Shown here in pieces: positions 9,129 through 17,999 of a stretch of DNA of 64,000 nucleotides. The first letter of the stretch is position 1. Every line of letters starts with the position of its first letter. The stretch is from Methanocaldococcus bathoardescens (lineage in GTDB: Archaea; AGJL01; Methanococci; Methanococcales; Methanocaldococcaceae): contig NZ_CP009149.1 in assembly GCF_000739065.1 (NCBI RefSeq), positions 1,178,001 to 1,242,000 of the forward strand, given 5' to 3'. A model generated the notes under the pieces. That model searched no databases and was not told the DNA's origin. It worked only from the letters and a program-made list of their open reading frames with translations. A program made the position numbers and the translations under genes.

Positions 9129-10103
9129 TCACGTGTTTTTAAAGTTGTTTTCTGATTCAATAATAGCTTTGATGTGTGGATAAGCTAATTTTACATCATT
9201 TTCTTTTTCAATTTTCTGTAGAATTTTTCTATAAATTTCACTTTTTACTTTAGCCTTTTCATAGGTATTTACTAAATAAACCGCTTTTACATAGATAGAA
9301 CTTCTGGTTATTCCAACTCTCATTAATGGTTCATCACATAGGCTTTTTGATATTAAATATTTTCTCTTTGACCATCTTTCAGCCAATTTTTTCATTAAAT
9401 CTCCAACAACTTCACTAACTGAAGAAAAAACAATCTCTTCAGCTTTCTTTATATTGCTATTATATGTAAAATGTATAACAATATAATCCCAAATATATGG
9501 TGTTCCTTTTGTGAAATTGATTATAGATGTTGTGAATATATAGGAATTTGGTATAACTAAAACCCTTCCAGTAGAATCTAATGTGTCTAAGGTTAATTCA
9601 CTTAAGTAGATGTGCTGAGTATCTATATCAAATACATCTCCAGCTCCAACATTTTTAATATAAATCCTATCCCCAATTTTTATTGTTCTTGTGTATAGGA
9701 TGATAATCCACCCAGCAAAGTTTAAAATTGGTTTTTGTAAAGCGTAAGTTATAGCCGCCCCAATTAAACCAACTGAAACAACTAATGATGATACATTTTG
9801 ATAGAGAACACCAAAAATCATCAAAGCAACACAAACATAGACAAGATATTTAAAAATATAGTTTAGAGTTAGATATTCTCCAGCCTTCTCTTCCCTTTCC
9901 CTTGCATATTTTCTAAATATCTCGGATGCAATATCCACAATAATAAGCCCAGATAAAATAATAATAGCAATAATCATTATTTGATTTTGATATTTGGTAA
10001 ATAGCCCTATATATGTCTCTAAATTAAAAACTGATATAAGGCTGTGCAGTAAAAATATTAATAATACTACTTTTATTCCTAATTTTAACTTGCTGTTAAT
10101 CAT
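9129..10103 (-). CDS. MscS-family mechanosensitive channel
   Basis: A 324-residue protein with four N-terminal hydrophobic helices. The MscS pore helix and beta domain follow: [20 protein letters not shown], then [11 protein letters not shown], and a C-terminal alpha/beta domain. It should release solutes on osmotic downshock. Euryarchaea carry several MscS paralogues, and this one has no extra domain. It sits directly upstream of priL with overlapping ends and is divergent from the amidohydrolase. Confidence 0.85.
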   Translation of the reverse strand: MINSKLKLGIKVVLLIFLLHSLISVFNLETYIGLFTKYQNQIMIIAIIILSGLIIVDIASEIFRKYAREREEKAGEYLTLNYIFKYLVYVCVALMIFGVLYQNVSSLVVSVGLIGAAITYALQKPILNFAGWIIILYTRTIKIGDRIYIKNVGAGDVFDIDTQHIYLSELTLDTLDSTGRVLVIPNSYIFTTSIINFTKGTPYIWDYIVIHFTYNSNIKKAEEIVFSSVSEVVGDLMKKLAERWSKRKYLISKSLCDEPLMRVGITRSSIYVKAVYLVNTYEKAKVKSEIYRKILQKIEKENDVKLAYPHIKAIIESENNFKNT

Positions 10104-10127
10104 AAATAAACCTCAACGGTGATTCTT

Positions 10128-11255
10128 TTGTTATTAAAAAGCCAATTTTTATATGGGGAAGATTTTGAGCTAAGAAAAGGGACTTTAGTTATTGAAGAAG
10201 GAATAATTAAAGGTTTTACAAATGAATATAATGAGAGAGAAGTTTTTGAGTTTAAAGGGCTTGTTATTCCCCCACTTATAAATGCCCACACTCATATTGC
10301 TGATAATAGTATAAAGGATATAGGGATTAATAAAACTTTGGATGAGTTAGTGAAACCACCAAATGGGCTAAAACATAGATATTTAGCTGAGTGTAGTGAT
10401 GATATATTGGTTGAAGGAATGAAACTTGGTTTAGAAGATATGAGAGAACATGGAATAAAGTATTTTTGTGATTTTAGAGAAAATGGGGTTAGGGGGATTA
10501 ATTTATTAAAAACTGCTTTAAAATGCTACGATTATCCAAAGGCAATAATCTTAGGAAGACCTACAAAAGTTGATAAAGATGAGATTGAAGAAGTTTTAAA
10601 AAACTCTAATGGTTTGGGGTTAAGTGGGGCTAATGAGTTTGAGGATGATGAGCTAAAACTAATTTTTAGAATTTTTAAGAGATTTAAAGAAAAAGATGAT
10701 AAGAAATTATTTGCTATACATGCAGCTGAGCATAAAGGGGCTGTAGAATATAGTTTAAACAAATATGGTATGACAGAAGTTGAGAGATTGGTAGATTTAG
10801 GAATAAAACCAGATTTTATTGTTCATGGAACTCATCTCACAAATAATGATTTAGAGCTACTAAAAGAAAACAATATTCCAGTTGTTGCATGTGTTAGGGC
10901 TAATCTATCATTTAATGTAGGTATGCCAAAATTAAATGAGCTCAATGATAATTTATTGGTTGGGATTGGGACAGATAACTTTATGGCAAACTCTCCATCA
11001 ATATTTAAAGAAATGGACTTCATTTATAAGCTCTATCACATAGAGCCAAAGGATATTTTAAGAATGGCAACAATAAACAATGCAAAGATATTAAAGCTTG
11101 AGAATGTTGGTTTGATAGATGAGGGCTTTAAGGCTGTATTCACCTTCATAAAACCAACAAATGCTATATTATTTTCTAAGAATATTATTGCTTCAGTTGT
11201 TACAAGATGTGAGAAAGGGGATGTTGTAGATTTTAGTTTTTGTATAAATTTATAG
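10128..11255 (+). CDS. Amidohydrolase (chlorohydrolase/cytosine deaminase-like)
   Basis: A 375-residue metal-dependent hydrolase of the COG0402 superfamily. Metal-binding positions are visible in [20 protein letters not shown] and GTDNFM. The natural substrate is unknown; related archaeal enzymes deaminate purine or pyrimidine derivatives. I choose the TTG at 10128 as start because GGTGAT (10118-10123) is correctly spaced for it; the in-frame GTG at 10119 is part of that ribosome binding site. It converges with hisB, overlapping it by six bases. Confidence 0.8.
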   Translation: MLLKSQFLYGEDFELRKGTLVIEEGIIKGFTNEYNEREVFEFKGLVIPPLINAHTHIADNSIKDIGINKTLDELVKPPNGLKHRYLAECSDDILVEGMKLGLEDMREHGIKYFCDFRENGVRGINLLKTALKCYDYPKAIILGRPTKVDKDEIEEVLKNSNGLGLSGANEFEDDELKLIFRIFKRFKEKDDKKLFAIHAAEHKGAVEYSLNKYGMTEVERLVDLGIKPDFIVHGTHLTNNDLELLKENNIPVVACVRANLSFNVGMPKLNELNDNLLVGIGTDNFMANSPSIFKEMDFIYKLYHIEPKDILRMATINNAKILKLENVGLIDEGFKAVFTFIKPTNAILFSKNIIASVVTRCEKGDVVDFSFCINL

Positions 11256-11828
11256 CTTTACTTCTCCTTTAGTGCTTATAATTCCTTTTCTCTCATCAAT
11301 TTTTGTAGCTAAATCTAAAGCAACGCCAAATGCCTTAAATAATGCCTCTGCCTTGTGATGTTCATTTTTTCCAATTACTTCATAGTGTATATTTAGCATT
11401 CCATAGCTTGCTACTGATTCAAAAAAGTGATTTATGTTTTCAGTTGCTAAATCTCCGATATATTCTCTCTCTGGTTTATAATTTCCTACACAATAACTTC
11501 TCCCACTTAAATCAATAGCTACTGTAGCTCTTGCATCATCCATTGGAATTATTGCCCATCCAAACCTAAAAATATTCCTTTTTTCAATCTGGTTTAGAGC
11601 TAAACCTAAGCAAATTCCAACATCTTCAACAGTGTGGTGGTCATCAATCTCCAAATCTCCTCTTGCCTTAACAATCAAATCAAAACATCCATGTTTAGCA
11701 AAAGATGCCAATAAATGGTCAAAAAATGGAATTCCAGTATCTATTTTATATTTTCCAGTACCATCGATGTTTATTTTTAAATAAACATTTGTTTCTTTTG
11801 TTTCTCTCATTACTTCAAAAACTCTCAT
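11250..11828 (-). CDS. hisB: Imidazoleglycerol-phosphate dehydratase
   Basis: A 192-residue HisB of the stand-alone dehydratase type, performing the sixth step of histidine synthesis. Two internal half repeats carry the metal-binding motifs [10 protein letters not shown] and [13 protein letters not shown], and [13 protein letters not shown] lies near residue 35. The length fits archaeal enzymes. GGTGGGAAT precedes the ATG. It lies alone, downstream of fibrillarin on the same strand, with no other his gene in the window. Confidence 0.95.
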   Translation of the reverse strand: MRVFEVMRETKETNVYLKINIDGTGKYKIDTGIPFFDHLLASFAKHGCFDLIVKARGDLEIDDHHTVEDVGICLGLALNQIEKRNIFRFGWAIIPMDDARATVAIDLSGRSYCVGNYKPEREYIGDLATENINHFFESVASYGMLNIHYEVIGKNEHHKAEALFKAFGVALDLATKIDERKGIISTKGEVKL

Positions 11829-11882
11829 ATTCCCACCAGACGTTTTTACTAAAAAATAATTTAAATTTATCTTAAAAAAGAT

Positions 11883-12572
11883 TTATCCTTCCCAAATACC
11901 AATGAACATAATATGGTCTTTTTCAAATGGCTCAATATCTACTTCATCAACTATTTTAAATCCTCCTCTCTCTAAAATTTCTTTTTGTTCTTTAAATATT
12001 TCTTTTGGGTCTTTTGTAACATCTATACTCCTTGCCTTTATTGCTATCATTCCATATCCGCCTTTCTTTAAAAACCATTTAGCATTTTTAATTAATATCT
12101 CCGCCTGATTTGGCTGAGCAACATCCTCATAGATAACATCTACCTTCTCAACAATATTTGCATATTCTTGAGGTTTATTTGCATCTCCTAAAATTGGGAT
12201 TATGTTTTCTCTCTCAGCACAGGCATCTAAAAGCTCCCTCATAATTCTTGGTGCATACTCTATGGCATATACAATGCCTTTATCAGCAATATCTGCAACG
12301 TGAGATGGTGTTGTTCCAGCTGAAGCTCCTAAGTATAAGATTTTTGAATCTCTCTTTATTGGCATAACCTTTAAACCTTTAATTATCGCAGCTGCCAACT
12401 TACTTTTATTTGGATTCCAAATTCTATACTCTTCATCTCCAATCTTTATTATTTTTTCGTCATAGACCTTTTTTCCTTTAACTATGGATTTTGTTGCTAT
12501 TCTTTTTAAACCATCTCCTAAATCAACTTCATAGATGTTTTCAAAAATCTCTTTGATTCTTATATCTTCCAT
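11883..12572 (-). CDS. flpA: Fibrillarin-like 2'-O-methyltransferase (box C/D RNP)
   Basis: A 229-residue fibrillarin, the catalytic subunit of archaeal box C/D sRNPs that methylates ribose in rRNA and tRNA. The SAM fold begins ILYLGASAGTTPSHV; GIVYAIEYAPR and VDVIYEDVAQPNQA follow, and the catalytic Lys is in MIAIKARSID. GGTGAAAAA upstream of ATG 12572 sets the start. Its partner nop5 lies 1.3 kb upstream on the same strand but is separated by three oppositely oriented membrane genes. Confidence 0.95.
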   Translation of the reverse strand: MEDIRIKEIFENIYEVDLGDGLKRIATKSIVKGKKVYDEKIIKIGDEEYRIWNPNKSKLAAAIIKGLKVMPIKRDSKILYLGASAGTTPSHVADIADKGIVYAIEYAPRIMRELLDACAERENIIPILGDANKPQEYANIVEKVDVIYEDVAQPNQAEILIKNAKWFLKKGGYGMIAIKARSIDVTKDPKEIFKEQKEILERGGFKIVDEVDIEPFEKDHIMFIGIWEG

Positions 12573-12754
12573 TTTTTCACCAAATATAATAAATCTATAA
12601 TGCAATATAAATAAAATTTGGATACATAGTCAATACAACATAATTAATGTTTTTAATGTTTTTATAACATTTAGAAACCTGGATTTTTTACTATAATACG
12701 TTAAGAAATGTAAGTTATTTGTTAATTGGTTATAAACTTATTTTGGTGAGTAGG

Positions 12755-13279
12755 ATGGATTTTTATTTATATATTGGAATTGTTTTATTAATACAGAGTA
12801 TTATCATGTTAAATATTATGAAAAAAGATGCAAAACCAAAATCAAAAATCTTAAAATTAACAAAAATCCATTATATTAATTTGTTATATGGGAAGAAAGG
12901 AGAGTTTGATAAGAAGGCAATGCCTATATTCCTTGGATTGATAGTTATTGGTTTAGTGGTATTTGACATTTTGTTGTATTGGATTTATGGCAGTTCAATT
13001 TCAATATCTTCAATAATTGCAGAGATTTTTATTGTTCTGTCGATGACTATTATGTGGAAAGCATACAATAAAGAGATTACTGTCTATTTATGTGAAGACG
13101 GAATCTATTATCAAAATATATTTATAAGTTGGGATAAATTTAAAGAAACAAAAAATGAAAATGGATTTATTAAGCTTATTGGAAAAGGAAAAATCTTTTC
13201 ACAAAGAATTTATTTAAAATATGAAAATGAGATTGAAAACATCATTAAATCTCAAATAGAAAAATTTAGAGAAGAGTAA
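12755..13279 (+). CDS. Membrane protein with PH-like C-terminal domain (paralogue A)
   Basis: A 174-residue protein with an N-terminal helix, a second pair of hydrophobic helices around residues 60-110, and a beta-rich C-terminal part with the pattern DGIYYQNIFISWDKF, IKLIGKG and IYLKYENEIENII. That layout resembles DUF5673/bacterial PH-like domains. The next gene encodes a paralogue. The start is ATG 12755 after GGTGAG. Function unknown. The three genes 12755-13851 form one plus-strand unit between flpA and nop5. Confidence 0.6.
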   Translation: MDFYLYIGIVLLIQSIIMLNIMKKDAKPKSKILKLTKIHYINLLYGKKGEFDKKAMPIFLGLIVIGLVVFDILLYWIYGSSISISSIIAEIFIVLSMTIMWKAYNKEITVYLCEDGIYYQNIFISWDKFKETKNENGFIKLIGKGKIFSQRIYLKYENEIENIIKSQIEKFREE

Positions 13280-13285
13280 GATAAT

Positions 13286-13738
13286 ATGAGTTTTTTAGCA
13301 TATATTTTAGCATTAACCTTAATCTATCTTATTGGATTGATTATCTTTGGATTTTGGGATTTTATAAAATTTTTATCCGATAATAAAGGGAAATTATTAA
13401 AAAGCTTAAAAATGAACTTATGGGAATTTAAATTTGGGAAAAGCTTTTTATTTATTCCAAATTTTATTATGGAAATTTTAGCATTTGAAGAGTTTGCACT
13501 TTTTAATATTTTTGACTCTTTAATTAATACTAAAATTAATATTTATGAGAAGGAGGTTGGATGCGGATTTTCATTTTATAAATGGGGAGAATTTAAAGAC
13601 TATAAAATAGAAGATGGCTATATAAGATTAATTAGCAAATTTCCGCTAATAATTAGACTGATATTTGTGAGAGATGTTTATTTGAAGTATGACAAAGAAC
13701 TTGAGAATATAATAAAAAAGCATCTAAAACAAAAATAG
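13286..13738 (+). CDS. Membrane protein with PH-like C-terminal domain (paralogue B)
   Basis: A 150-residue paralogue of the preceding gene. Its C-terminus, YKWGEFKDYKIEDGYIRLI then VYLKYDKELENIIKKH, aligns with SWDKFKETKNENGFIKLI and IYLKYENEIENIIKSQ of its neighbour. The N-terminal region is hydrophobic with fewer helices. It starts six bases after the previous stop without a strong ribosome binding site, suggesting translational coupling. Function unknown; the tandem pair probably arose by duplication. Confidence 0.6.
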   Translation: MSFLAYILALTLIYLIGLIIFGFWDFIKFLSDNKGKLLKSLKMNLWEFKFGKSFLFIPNFIMEILAFEEFALFNIFDSLINTKINIYEKEVGCGFSFYKWGEFKDYKIEDGYIRLISKFPLIIRLIFVRDVYLKYDKELENIIKKHLKQK

Positions 13739-13746
13739 GAGGAATT

Positions 13747-13851
13747 ATGGACAAAATCTGGATTATATCAACTACTATAGTGGTTGTAGATGCATTACTG
13801 TATTTTTTGTATGTTCATTATCGTGAAAAAAATAAAAAGCGTAAAAAGTAA
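13747..13851 (+). CDS. 34-residue single-pass membrane microprotein
   Basis: A short open frame with a strong GGAGG five bases before ATG 13747. It encodes one hydrophobic helix (WIISTTIVVVDALLYFLYV) followed by a highly basic tail (REKNKKRKK), so the tail should face the cytoplasm. It begins eight bases after the stop of the second paralogue and ends one base before the nop5 stop on the other strand. The ribosome binding site, spacing and orientation support a real gene. Function unknown. Confidence 0.6.
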   Translation: MDKIWIISTTIVVVDALLYFLYVHYREKNKKRKK

Positions 13852-15096
13852 TTATTTCCTACTCTTTGTTTTTCCTATAACTTTTCTTTCCATTTTGCCT
13901 TTTTTGTCTTTTTTCTTATCTTTCTTTTTCTTAGGTTTTTCTTTCTTACCTTTCTTTTCTTTTTTCTTTGCTTTAGGTTTTTCTTTCTTCTTTTTCTTTC
14001 TGGGTTTTGGATACTTCCTTTTAATCTCTTCAACTCTCTTATTTAACTTTTCTAAGAGTTCATCTGCTATGTAATCTCCAGCATAATCAGCCCTTGCAGC
14101 TATAGCTAATTTGCAAGCTAAAGCTCTTGCTATCTTCCCTCTTTGCCAATGTGGGGAACCTTGAATTAAAGGATGATTATAAATTATACCATGTTTTGGC
14201 GGTTCAGCTCCAGTCCTCAAGTGAGCGAATAAAGCTTTCTCAGCTCCTAAAACTTGTATTGTTGAAGCAGGCATCTTAGATAATTTTTCCAACCCTCCAG
14301 CTAAACCTATTAATCTCGCTCCTAAGGAAACACCAGCGAGTTTTGTGATATTTGGGGCCTCTTCATTCATCAATTTCTCTAAATAGTTATATAGCTCTTT
14401 CCTCTTTTCATATAGGTGACTTATTTCCTCAGCAAATTTAACAATAGCGTTCAAATCATAATCTTCCAACTCTCCTCCCATTGAATTTTTTGCCGCTTCA
14501 GCAATTTTTCCAGCTAATTTTGATGGTAGTATCTTTTTTAACTGACTCTTTGTAAAGTTTTCTCTCTTTTTTAAATTTGTTACTAAGTTGGCATAAACTT
14601 CATGTTTATTAACTAAGTGGTCTAACTCTGGGAAGTAGAGGGAATACCACTCTCTCAATCTCTCAGATAATAAGTTTAGAGTTTTATCCAAATCAGATAT
14701 TGCTTCTGCAACTTGGATAATGATTTTATCCTTTTGCTGAGCATAACTCTTTATAACTTTTTTTGTTAATTCAGTACTCCAAAAATGCATCTTCTTTCTA
14801 AATTCATCATAGTTATTGAAGTATCCCAATTCTTTTCCAACTTCAAATAAGTTGTTTCTTAAAAACTCTCCTATATTAAATGGCTCAACACTAAGGGTTT
14901 CTAATTTAACTTCATCTCCCCATTCTTCTTTCAACTCATCTGCTATTTTATTTGGCTGAGTTTTTAATTTAAACATTATATCTGGAATTTCTTCCTCATT
15001 AAACAATTTTTTATATTCTATGTCATCTAAGCTATTAACTATTCTATCATCTTTAACTCCAAAAGCTCCATAAGGTGTGAAAGCAACATAAATCAA
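13852..15096 (-). CDS. nop5: Nop5/Nop56-like box C/D RNP scaffold protein
   Basis: A 414-residue Nop5 that bridges fibrillarin and L7Ae on box C/D guide RNAs. The Nop domain is recognisable in the coiled-coil middle and in GVSLGARLIGLAGGLEKLSK, then VLGAEKALFAHLRTG and HGIIYNHPLIQGSP. A lysine-rich tail of about 50 residues (KKKKKEKPKAKKK type) ends the protein. The start is the TTG at 15096, properly spaced behind GGAGGG; the upstream in-frame ATG at 15135 has no such site. Confidence 0.92.
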   Translation of the reverse strand: MIYVAFTPYGAFGVKDDRIVNSLDDIEYKKLFNEEEIPDIMFKLKTQPNKIADELKEEWGDEVKLETLSVEPFNIGEFLRNNLFEVGKELGYFNNYDEFRKKMHFWSTELTKKVIKSYAQQKDKIIIQVAEAISDLDKTLNLLSERLREWYSLYFPELDHLVNKHEVYANLVTNLKKRENFTKSQLKKILPSKLAGKIAEAAKNSMGGELEDYDLNAIVKFAEEISHLYEKRKELYNYLEKLMNEEAPNITKLAGVSLGARLIGLAGGLEKLSKMPASTIQVLGAEKALFAHLRTGAEPPKHGIIYNHPLIQGSPHWQRGKIARALACKLAIAARADYAGDYIADELLEKLNKRVEEIKRKYPKPRKKKKKEKPKAKKKEKKGKKEKPKKKKDKKKDKKGKMERKVIGKTKSRK

Positions 15097-15193
15097 AATA
15101 ATCCCTCCATAACTTTTTATATATAAGAACAACATTAAAATTTCATAAATAAATACTTTCCTTATAGAAAAGTTCTGTTTGGATGGGATATTT

Positions 15194-15811
15194 ATGAATG
15201 TTGAAGAGATGGAAAGAAAATTAAAGCCAAAAGGGAAAGTTTCAATAATTGGATGTGGAAGATTGGGGATTAGAGTAGCTTTTAATTTGTTGGAAGTGCA
15301 TAGAGGCGGGGTAGAGAAAGTTTATGTTTTTGATAATGCTAAAATAGAAGAAAATGATATTATCCATAGAAGATTAGGGGGAAAGGTTGGGGAATACAAA
15401 GTAGATTTTATAAAGAGATTTTTTGGAAATAGGGTTGAAGCATTTAAAGAAAATATAACTAAAGACAATCTTCATTTAATTAAGGGGGATGTGGCAATTA
15501 TATGTATAGCTGGCGGGGATACAATTCCAACAACAAAGGCAATCATAAACTACTGTAAAGAAAGGGGTATTAAAACAATAGGAACTAATGGGGTTTTTGG
15601 TATAGAAGAAAAAATAAAGGTTTGTGATGCCAAATATGCAAAAGGTCCAGCTAAATTTTTAAATTTGGACGAAGAGGGACATATAGTTGTAGGAACTGAG
15701 AAATTTATTAGAGATTTTGAGCCAATAACACCATATACATTAGATGAGATTGCTAAGAGGATAGTTATTGAATGTTTAAGAATATTGTGGAAGAAATACT
15801 ATCGAAGTTAA
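15194..15811 (+). CDS. ThiF/E1-like Rossmann-fold protein
   Basis: A 205-residue protein with an NAD/ATP-type Rossmann start (VSIIGCGRLGIRVAFNLL), then VYVFDNAKIEENDIIHRR, which resembles the nucleotide-binding Asp and the N-D-x-x-x-R region of ThiF/MoeB/HesA E1-like enzymes. It lacks the CxxC zinc pairs of full E1 enzymes, so substrate activation is uncertain. The start is ATG 15194 with GGGAT upstream; a TTG at 15179 is possible. It lies just upstream of tRNA-Cys. Function unknown. Confidence 0.6.
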   Translation: MNVEEMERKLKPKGKVSIIGCGRLGIRVAFNLLEVHRGGVEKVYVFDNAKIEENDIIHRRLGGKVGEYKVDFIKRFFGNRVEAFKENITKDNLHLIKGDVAIICIAGGDTIPTTKAIINYCKERGIKTIGTNGVFGIEEKIKVCDAKYAKGPAKFLNLDEEGHIVVGTEKFIRDFEPITPYTLDEIAKRIVIECLRILWKKYYRS

Positions 15812-15821
15812 AACCATAAAA

Positions 15822-15829
15822 TTTATATA
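15822..15829 (+). promoter_or_regulatory. TATA box of tRNA-Cys
   Basis: TTTATATA, about 50 bases before the mature tRNA 5' end and about 25 bases before a TGC (15853-15855) that is a typical start context for stable RNA in Methanocaldococcus. Its position fits an archaeal promoter giving a short 5' leader. Confidence 0.7.
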
Positions 15830-15872
15830 CTACCTCTATATAGTTTATGTATGCAACTCATAGGTTTGGAGA

Positions 15873-15947
15873 GCCGGGGTAGTCTAGGGGCTAGGCAGCG
15901 GACTGCAGATCCGCCTTACGTGGGTTCAAATCCCACCCCCGGCTCCA
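15873..15947 (+). tRNA. tRNA-Cys (anticodon GCA), CCA encoded
   Basis: A complete cloverleaf: acceptor GCCGGGG pairs with CCCCGGC, the anticodon arm GCGGA/TCCGC encloses loop CTGCAGA (anticodon GCA), and the T arm GTGGG/CCCAC encloses TTCAAAT. The discriminator is T, as in tRNA-Cys, and CCA is encoded at 15945-15947. Sequence from the T loop to beyond the CCA is imperfectly repeated 153 bases downstream (see the next entry). Confidence 0.95.
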
Positions 15948-16103
15948 TTTGAAACTTTAAGAAAGTTTCATCAAAGCTAACACCTCCTCGCTTACGCTCG
16001 GAGGTGTAAATTAAGAGGCATTGCTTCCGTTAGGAAGCAATGCATCCGTTTTGATGAAACTTTTACTAAAAGTTTCGTTTAGATTTCACCTTCGGCTCCA
16101 TTT
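15924..16103. repeat. Palindromic element after tRNA-Cys flanked by copies of the tRNA 3' end
   Basis: Bases 15924-15950 (T loop to just past the CCA) recur at 16077-16103 with 21 of 27 matches; most differences are C to T in the second copy. The 126 bases between hold four palindromes in a row: 15951-15969 (GAAACTTT/AAAGTTTC), 15980-16007 (ACACCTCC/GGAGGTGT), 16018-16043 (GCATTGCTTCC/GGAAGCAATGC with a GTTA loop) and 16056-16076 (GAAACTTTT/AAAAGTTTC). The second tRNA-end copy begins on the base after the last palindrome, as in the element after rpl39e. From 16104 to the S19e start I see no gene; it holds a TATA-like TTTATATA at 16105-16112. Confidence 0.8.
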
Positions 16104-16350
16104 TTTTATATATGGCTTAGGTTCTCTTTTTTATAGAGTTAAATTTTAAACCTAAAGGTGTATCTATCAATAATAATAAGATATAAATATAACCTAATCA
16201 AATTAATACTAAGCTTGTTTTATTGGTTTAAATTACTCTCTTTGATGTGGAGTTTTATGCTACAAAAATCTAAATCTTAAACACAAAATAAATAAATTGG
16301 AAAGAAAATCAAAATAAATTAATTAAAAAATAATTGAGAGAGGTGCAAAA

Positions 16351-16797
16351 ATGGTAACTGTCTATGATGTTCCAGCTGATAAGTTAATTCAGAAGACAGC
16401 TGAAAAATTAAAAGAGATGAATATTGGAGTTCCAGAGTGGGTTCCTTTTGTTAAGACAGGAGTTAGCAGAGAGAGAAGACCTGAACAAGATGACTGGTGG
16501 TATATAAGGTGTGCATCAATCTTAAGAAAAATCTATATCTATGGACCTGTTGGTGTTTCAAGATTGAGAACTGCTTACGGAGGAAGAAAAAACAGAGGAC
16601 ACGCACCAGAACACTTCTATAAAGGTAGTGGAAACATCATTAGAAAAGCTTTACAAGAATTAGAAAAATTAGGTTTAGTTGAAAAGACACCAGAAGGAAG
16701 AGTTATTACACCAAAAGGAAGAAGCTTCTTAGACAACATTGCTAAAGAGGTTAGGGATGAAATAATTAATGAAATCCCTGCTCTTGCTAAGTACTAA
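16351..16797 (+). CDS. rps19e: 30S ribosomal protein S19e
   Basis: A 148-residue archaeal/eukaryotic-specific small-subunit protein. The winged-helix fold and family motifs [29 protein letters not shown] and [18 protein letters not shown] are clear. GAGAGGTGCAAAA precedes the ATG. It opens a compact cluster with the PDCD5-like gene, a PP-loop gene and rpl39e, with spacings of 11 bases or less and one short overlap, so it is probably an operon. Confidence 0.95.
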   Translation: MVTVYDVPADKLIQKTAEKLKEMNIGVPEWVPFVKTGVSRERRPEQDDWWYIRCASILRKIYIYGPVGVSRLRTAYGGRKNRGHAPEHFYKGSGNIIRKALQELEKLGLVEKTPEGRVITPKGRSFLDNIAKEVRDEIINEIPALAKY

Positions 16798-16808
16798 GGG
16801 GATGCTAA

Positions 16809-17138
16809 ATGGATGTTGAAGAAATTAAAAGAAGAAAGCTTCTTGAATTGCAAAAAAAGCTTGCTGAACAACAACAGCAAGAAGAGGAATTATTAGAGGC
16901 AGAGATGCAAAAAAGAGCATTATTAAGAAAGATATTAACACCCGAAGCAAGAGAGAGATTGGAGAGAATAAGATTAGCGAGACCTGAATTTGCTGAAGCT
17001 GTTGAAATGCAATTAATTCAGTTAGCTCAACTTGGTAGATTGCCTATTCCATTAAAAGATGAGGACTTTAAAGCTTTACTCGAGAGATTACATGCTATGA
17101 CAAAGAGAAAGAGAGACATTAAAATTATTAGAAAGTGA
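16809..17138 (+). CDS. PDCD5-family DNA-binding protein
   Basis: A 109-residue protein of the PDCD5/TFAR19 family. It has a basic helical N-terminus (IKRRKLLELQKKLAEQQQQ), a three-helix core (LTPEARERLERIRLARPEFAEAVE) and the end RLHAMTKRKRDIKIIRK. Archaeal members are annotated as DNA-binding proteins; the actual role, possibly with chaperonin or ribosome, is unsettled. The position directly after S19e is conserved in archaea as far as I recall, and it shares the operon. Confidence 0.88.
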   Translation: MDVEEIKRRKLLELQKKLAEQQQQEEELLEAEMQKRALLRKILTPEARERLERIRLARPEFAEAVEMQLIQLAQLGRLPIPLKDEDFKALLERLHAMTKRKRDIKIIRK

Positions 17139-17143
17139 AACTT

Positions 17144-17737
17144 ATGGATGTTCATGTTCTCTTTAGTGGAGGGAAAGATAGTTCCCTCTCTGCAGTGATA
17201 TTAAAAAAACTTGGTTATGAACCTCATTTAATAACTATAAATTTTGGTGTTATTCCTTCTTATAAATTGGCTGAAGAAACAGCTAAAATTTTAGGATTTA
17301 AGCATAAAGTTATAACTCTTGATAGAAAAATTGTTGAAAAAGCTGCTGATATGATTATTGAACATAAATATCCTGGCCCTGCAATACAATATGTTCATAA
17401 AACTGTCTTAGAAATTTTGGCTGATGAATATAAAGTATTAGCGGATGGGACAAGAAGAGATGATAGAGTCCCAAAGCTTAGCTATTCAGAAATCCAAAGC
17501 TTAGAGATGAGGAAAAATATCCAATATATAACCCCGTTAATGGGCTTTGGTTATAAAACTTTAAGATATTTAGCAAGTGAATTTTTTATATTAGAAGAAA
17601 TAAAAAGTGGAACTAAGTTGAGCTCTGACTATGAGGCAGAGATTAGGCATATATTGAAGGAGAGAGGAGAAAGCCCTGAAAAATATTTCCCTGAACATAA
17701 ACAAACAAGGGTTGTTGCTCTTAAAAAGAAAATTTAG
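17144..17737 (+). CDS. PP-loop ATPase (adenine nucleotide alpha hydrolase-like)
   Basis: A 197-residue protein with an N-terminal PP-loop, [13 protein letters not shown], as in tRNA-thiolation enzymes, GMP synthase and asparagine synthase. [18 protein letters not shown] is the second conserved patch. It is shorter than tRNA sulfurtransferases and has no obvious zinc or THUMP domain. The start is ATG 17144, with the GTGA that overlaps the previous stop as ribosome binding site. The substrate is unknown; the S19e/L39e operon suggests RNA or translation. Confidence 0.75.
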   Translation: MDVHVLFSGGKDSSLSAVILKKLGYEPHLITINFGVIPSYKLAEETAKILGFKHKVITLDRKIVEKAADMIIEHKYPGPAIQYVHKTVLEILADEYKVLADGTRRDDRVPKLSYSEIQSLEMRKNIQYITPLMGFGYKTLRYLASEFFILEEIKSGTKLSSDYEAEIRHILKERGESPEKYFPEHKQTRVVALKKKI

Positions 17738-17745
17738 GTGAGATG

Positions 17746-17901
17746 ATGGGAAGTAACAAGCCATTAGGAAAGAAGTTAAGATTGGCTAAAGCATTAAAGC
17801 AGAATAGAAGAGTTCCATTGTTTGTTATTGTTAAAACACGAGGGAGAGTTAGATTCCATCCAAAAATGAGATACTGGAGAAGAAAGAAATTGAAAGCTTA
17901 A
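17746..17901 (+). CDS. rpl39e: 50S ribosomal protein L39e
   Basis: A 51-residue highly basic protein: [20 protein letters not shown], then [17 protein letters not shown] and the end YWRRKKLKA, the archaeal L39e. GGTGAG lies five bases upstream. The last 23 bases of the gene are duplicated 98 bases downstream, flanking a palindromic element. Confidence 0.95.
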   Translation: MGSNKPLGKKLRLAKALKQNRRVPLFVIVKTRGRVRFHPKMRYWRRKKLKA

Positions 17902-17999
17902 GTGAATGGACATTAATTAGGGCTGAAAGCCCTAACTTAATGGACGAGTTTTGATGAAACTTTTACTAAAAGTTTCGAAGGAAGAAATTGAAGGCTTAA
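17879..17999. repeat. Palindromic element after rpl39e flanked by copies of the gene end
   Basis: The last 23 bases of rpl39e (17879-17901, including the stop) recur at 17977-17999 with 21 of 23 matches. Between them are a long palindrome at about 17910-17943 (CATTAATTAGGGCT against AGCCCTAACTTAATG) and, at 17949-17976, a 28-base unit (TTTTGATGAAAC to CTAAAAGTTTC) identical to 16049-16076 after tRNA-Cys. In both places the second gene-end copy starts on the very next base. The second copy also provides the stop codon of the converging UPF0146 gene. Confidence 0.8.

Noticed and set aside
15950-16110. Reading the downstream copy of the tRNA-Cys end as a second tRNA gene
   Set aside because: Only the T-loop to CCA part is present; no acceptor, D or anticodon arm precedes it.
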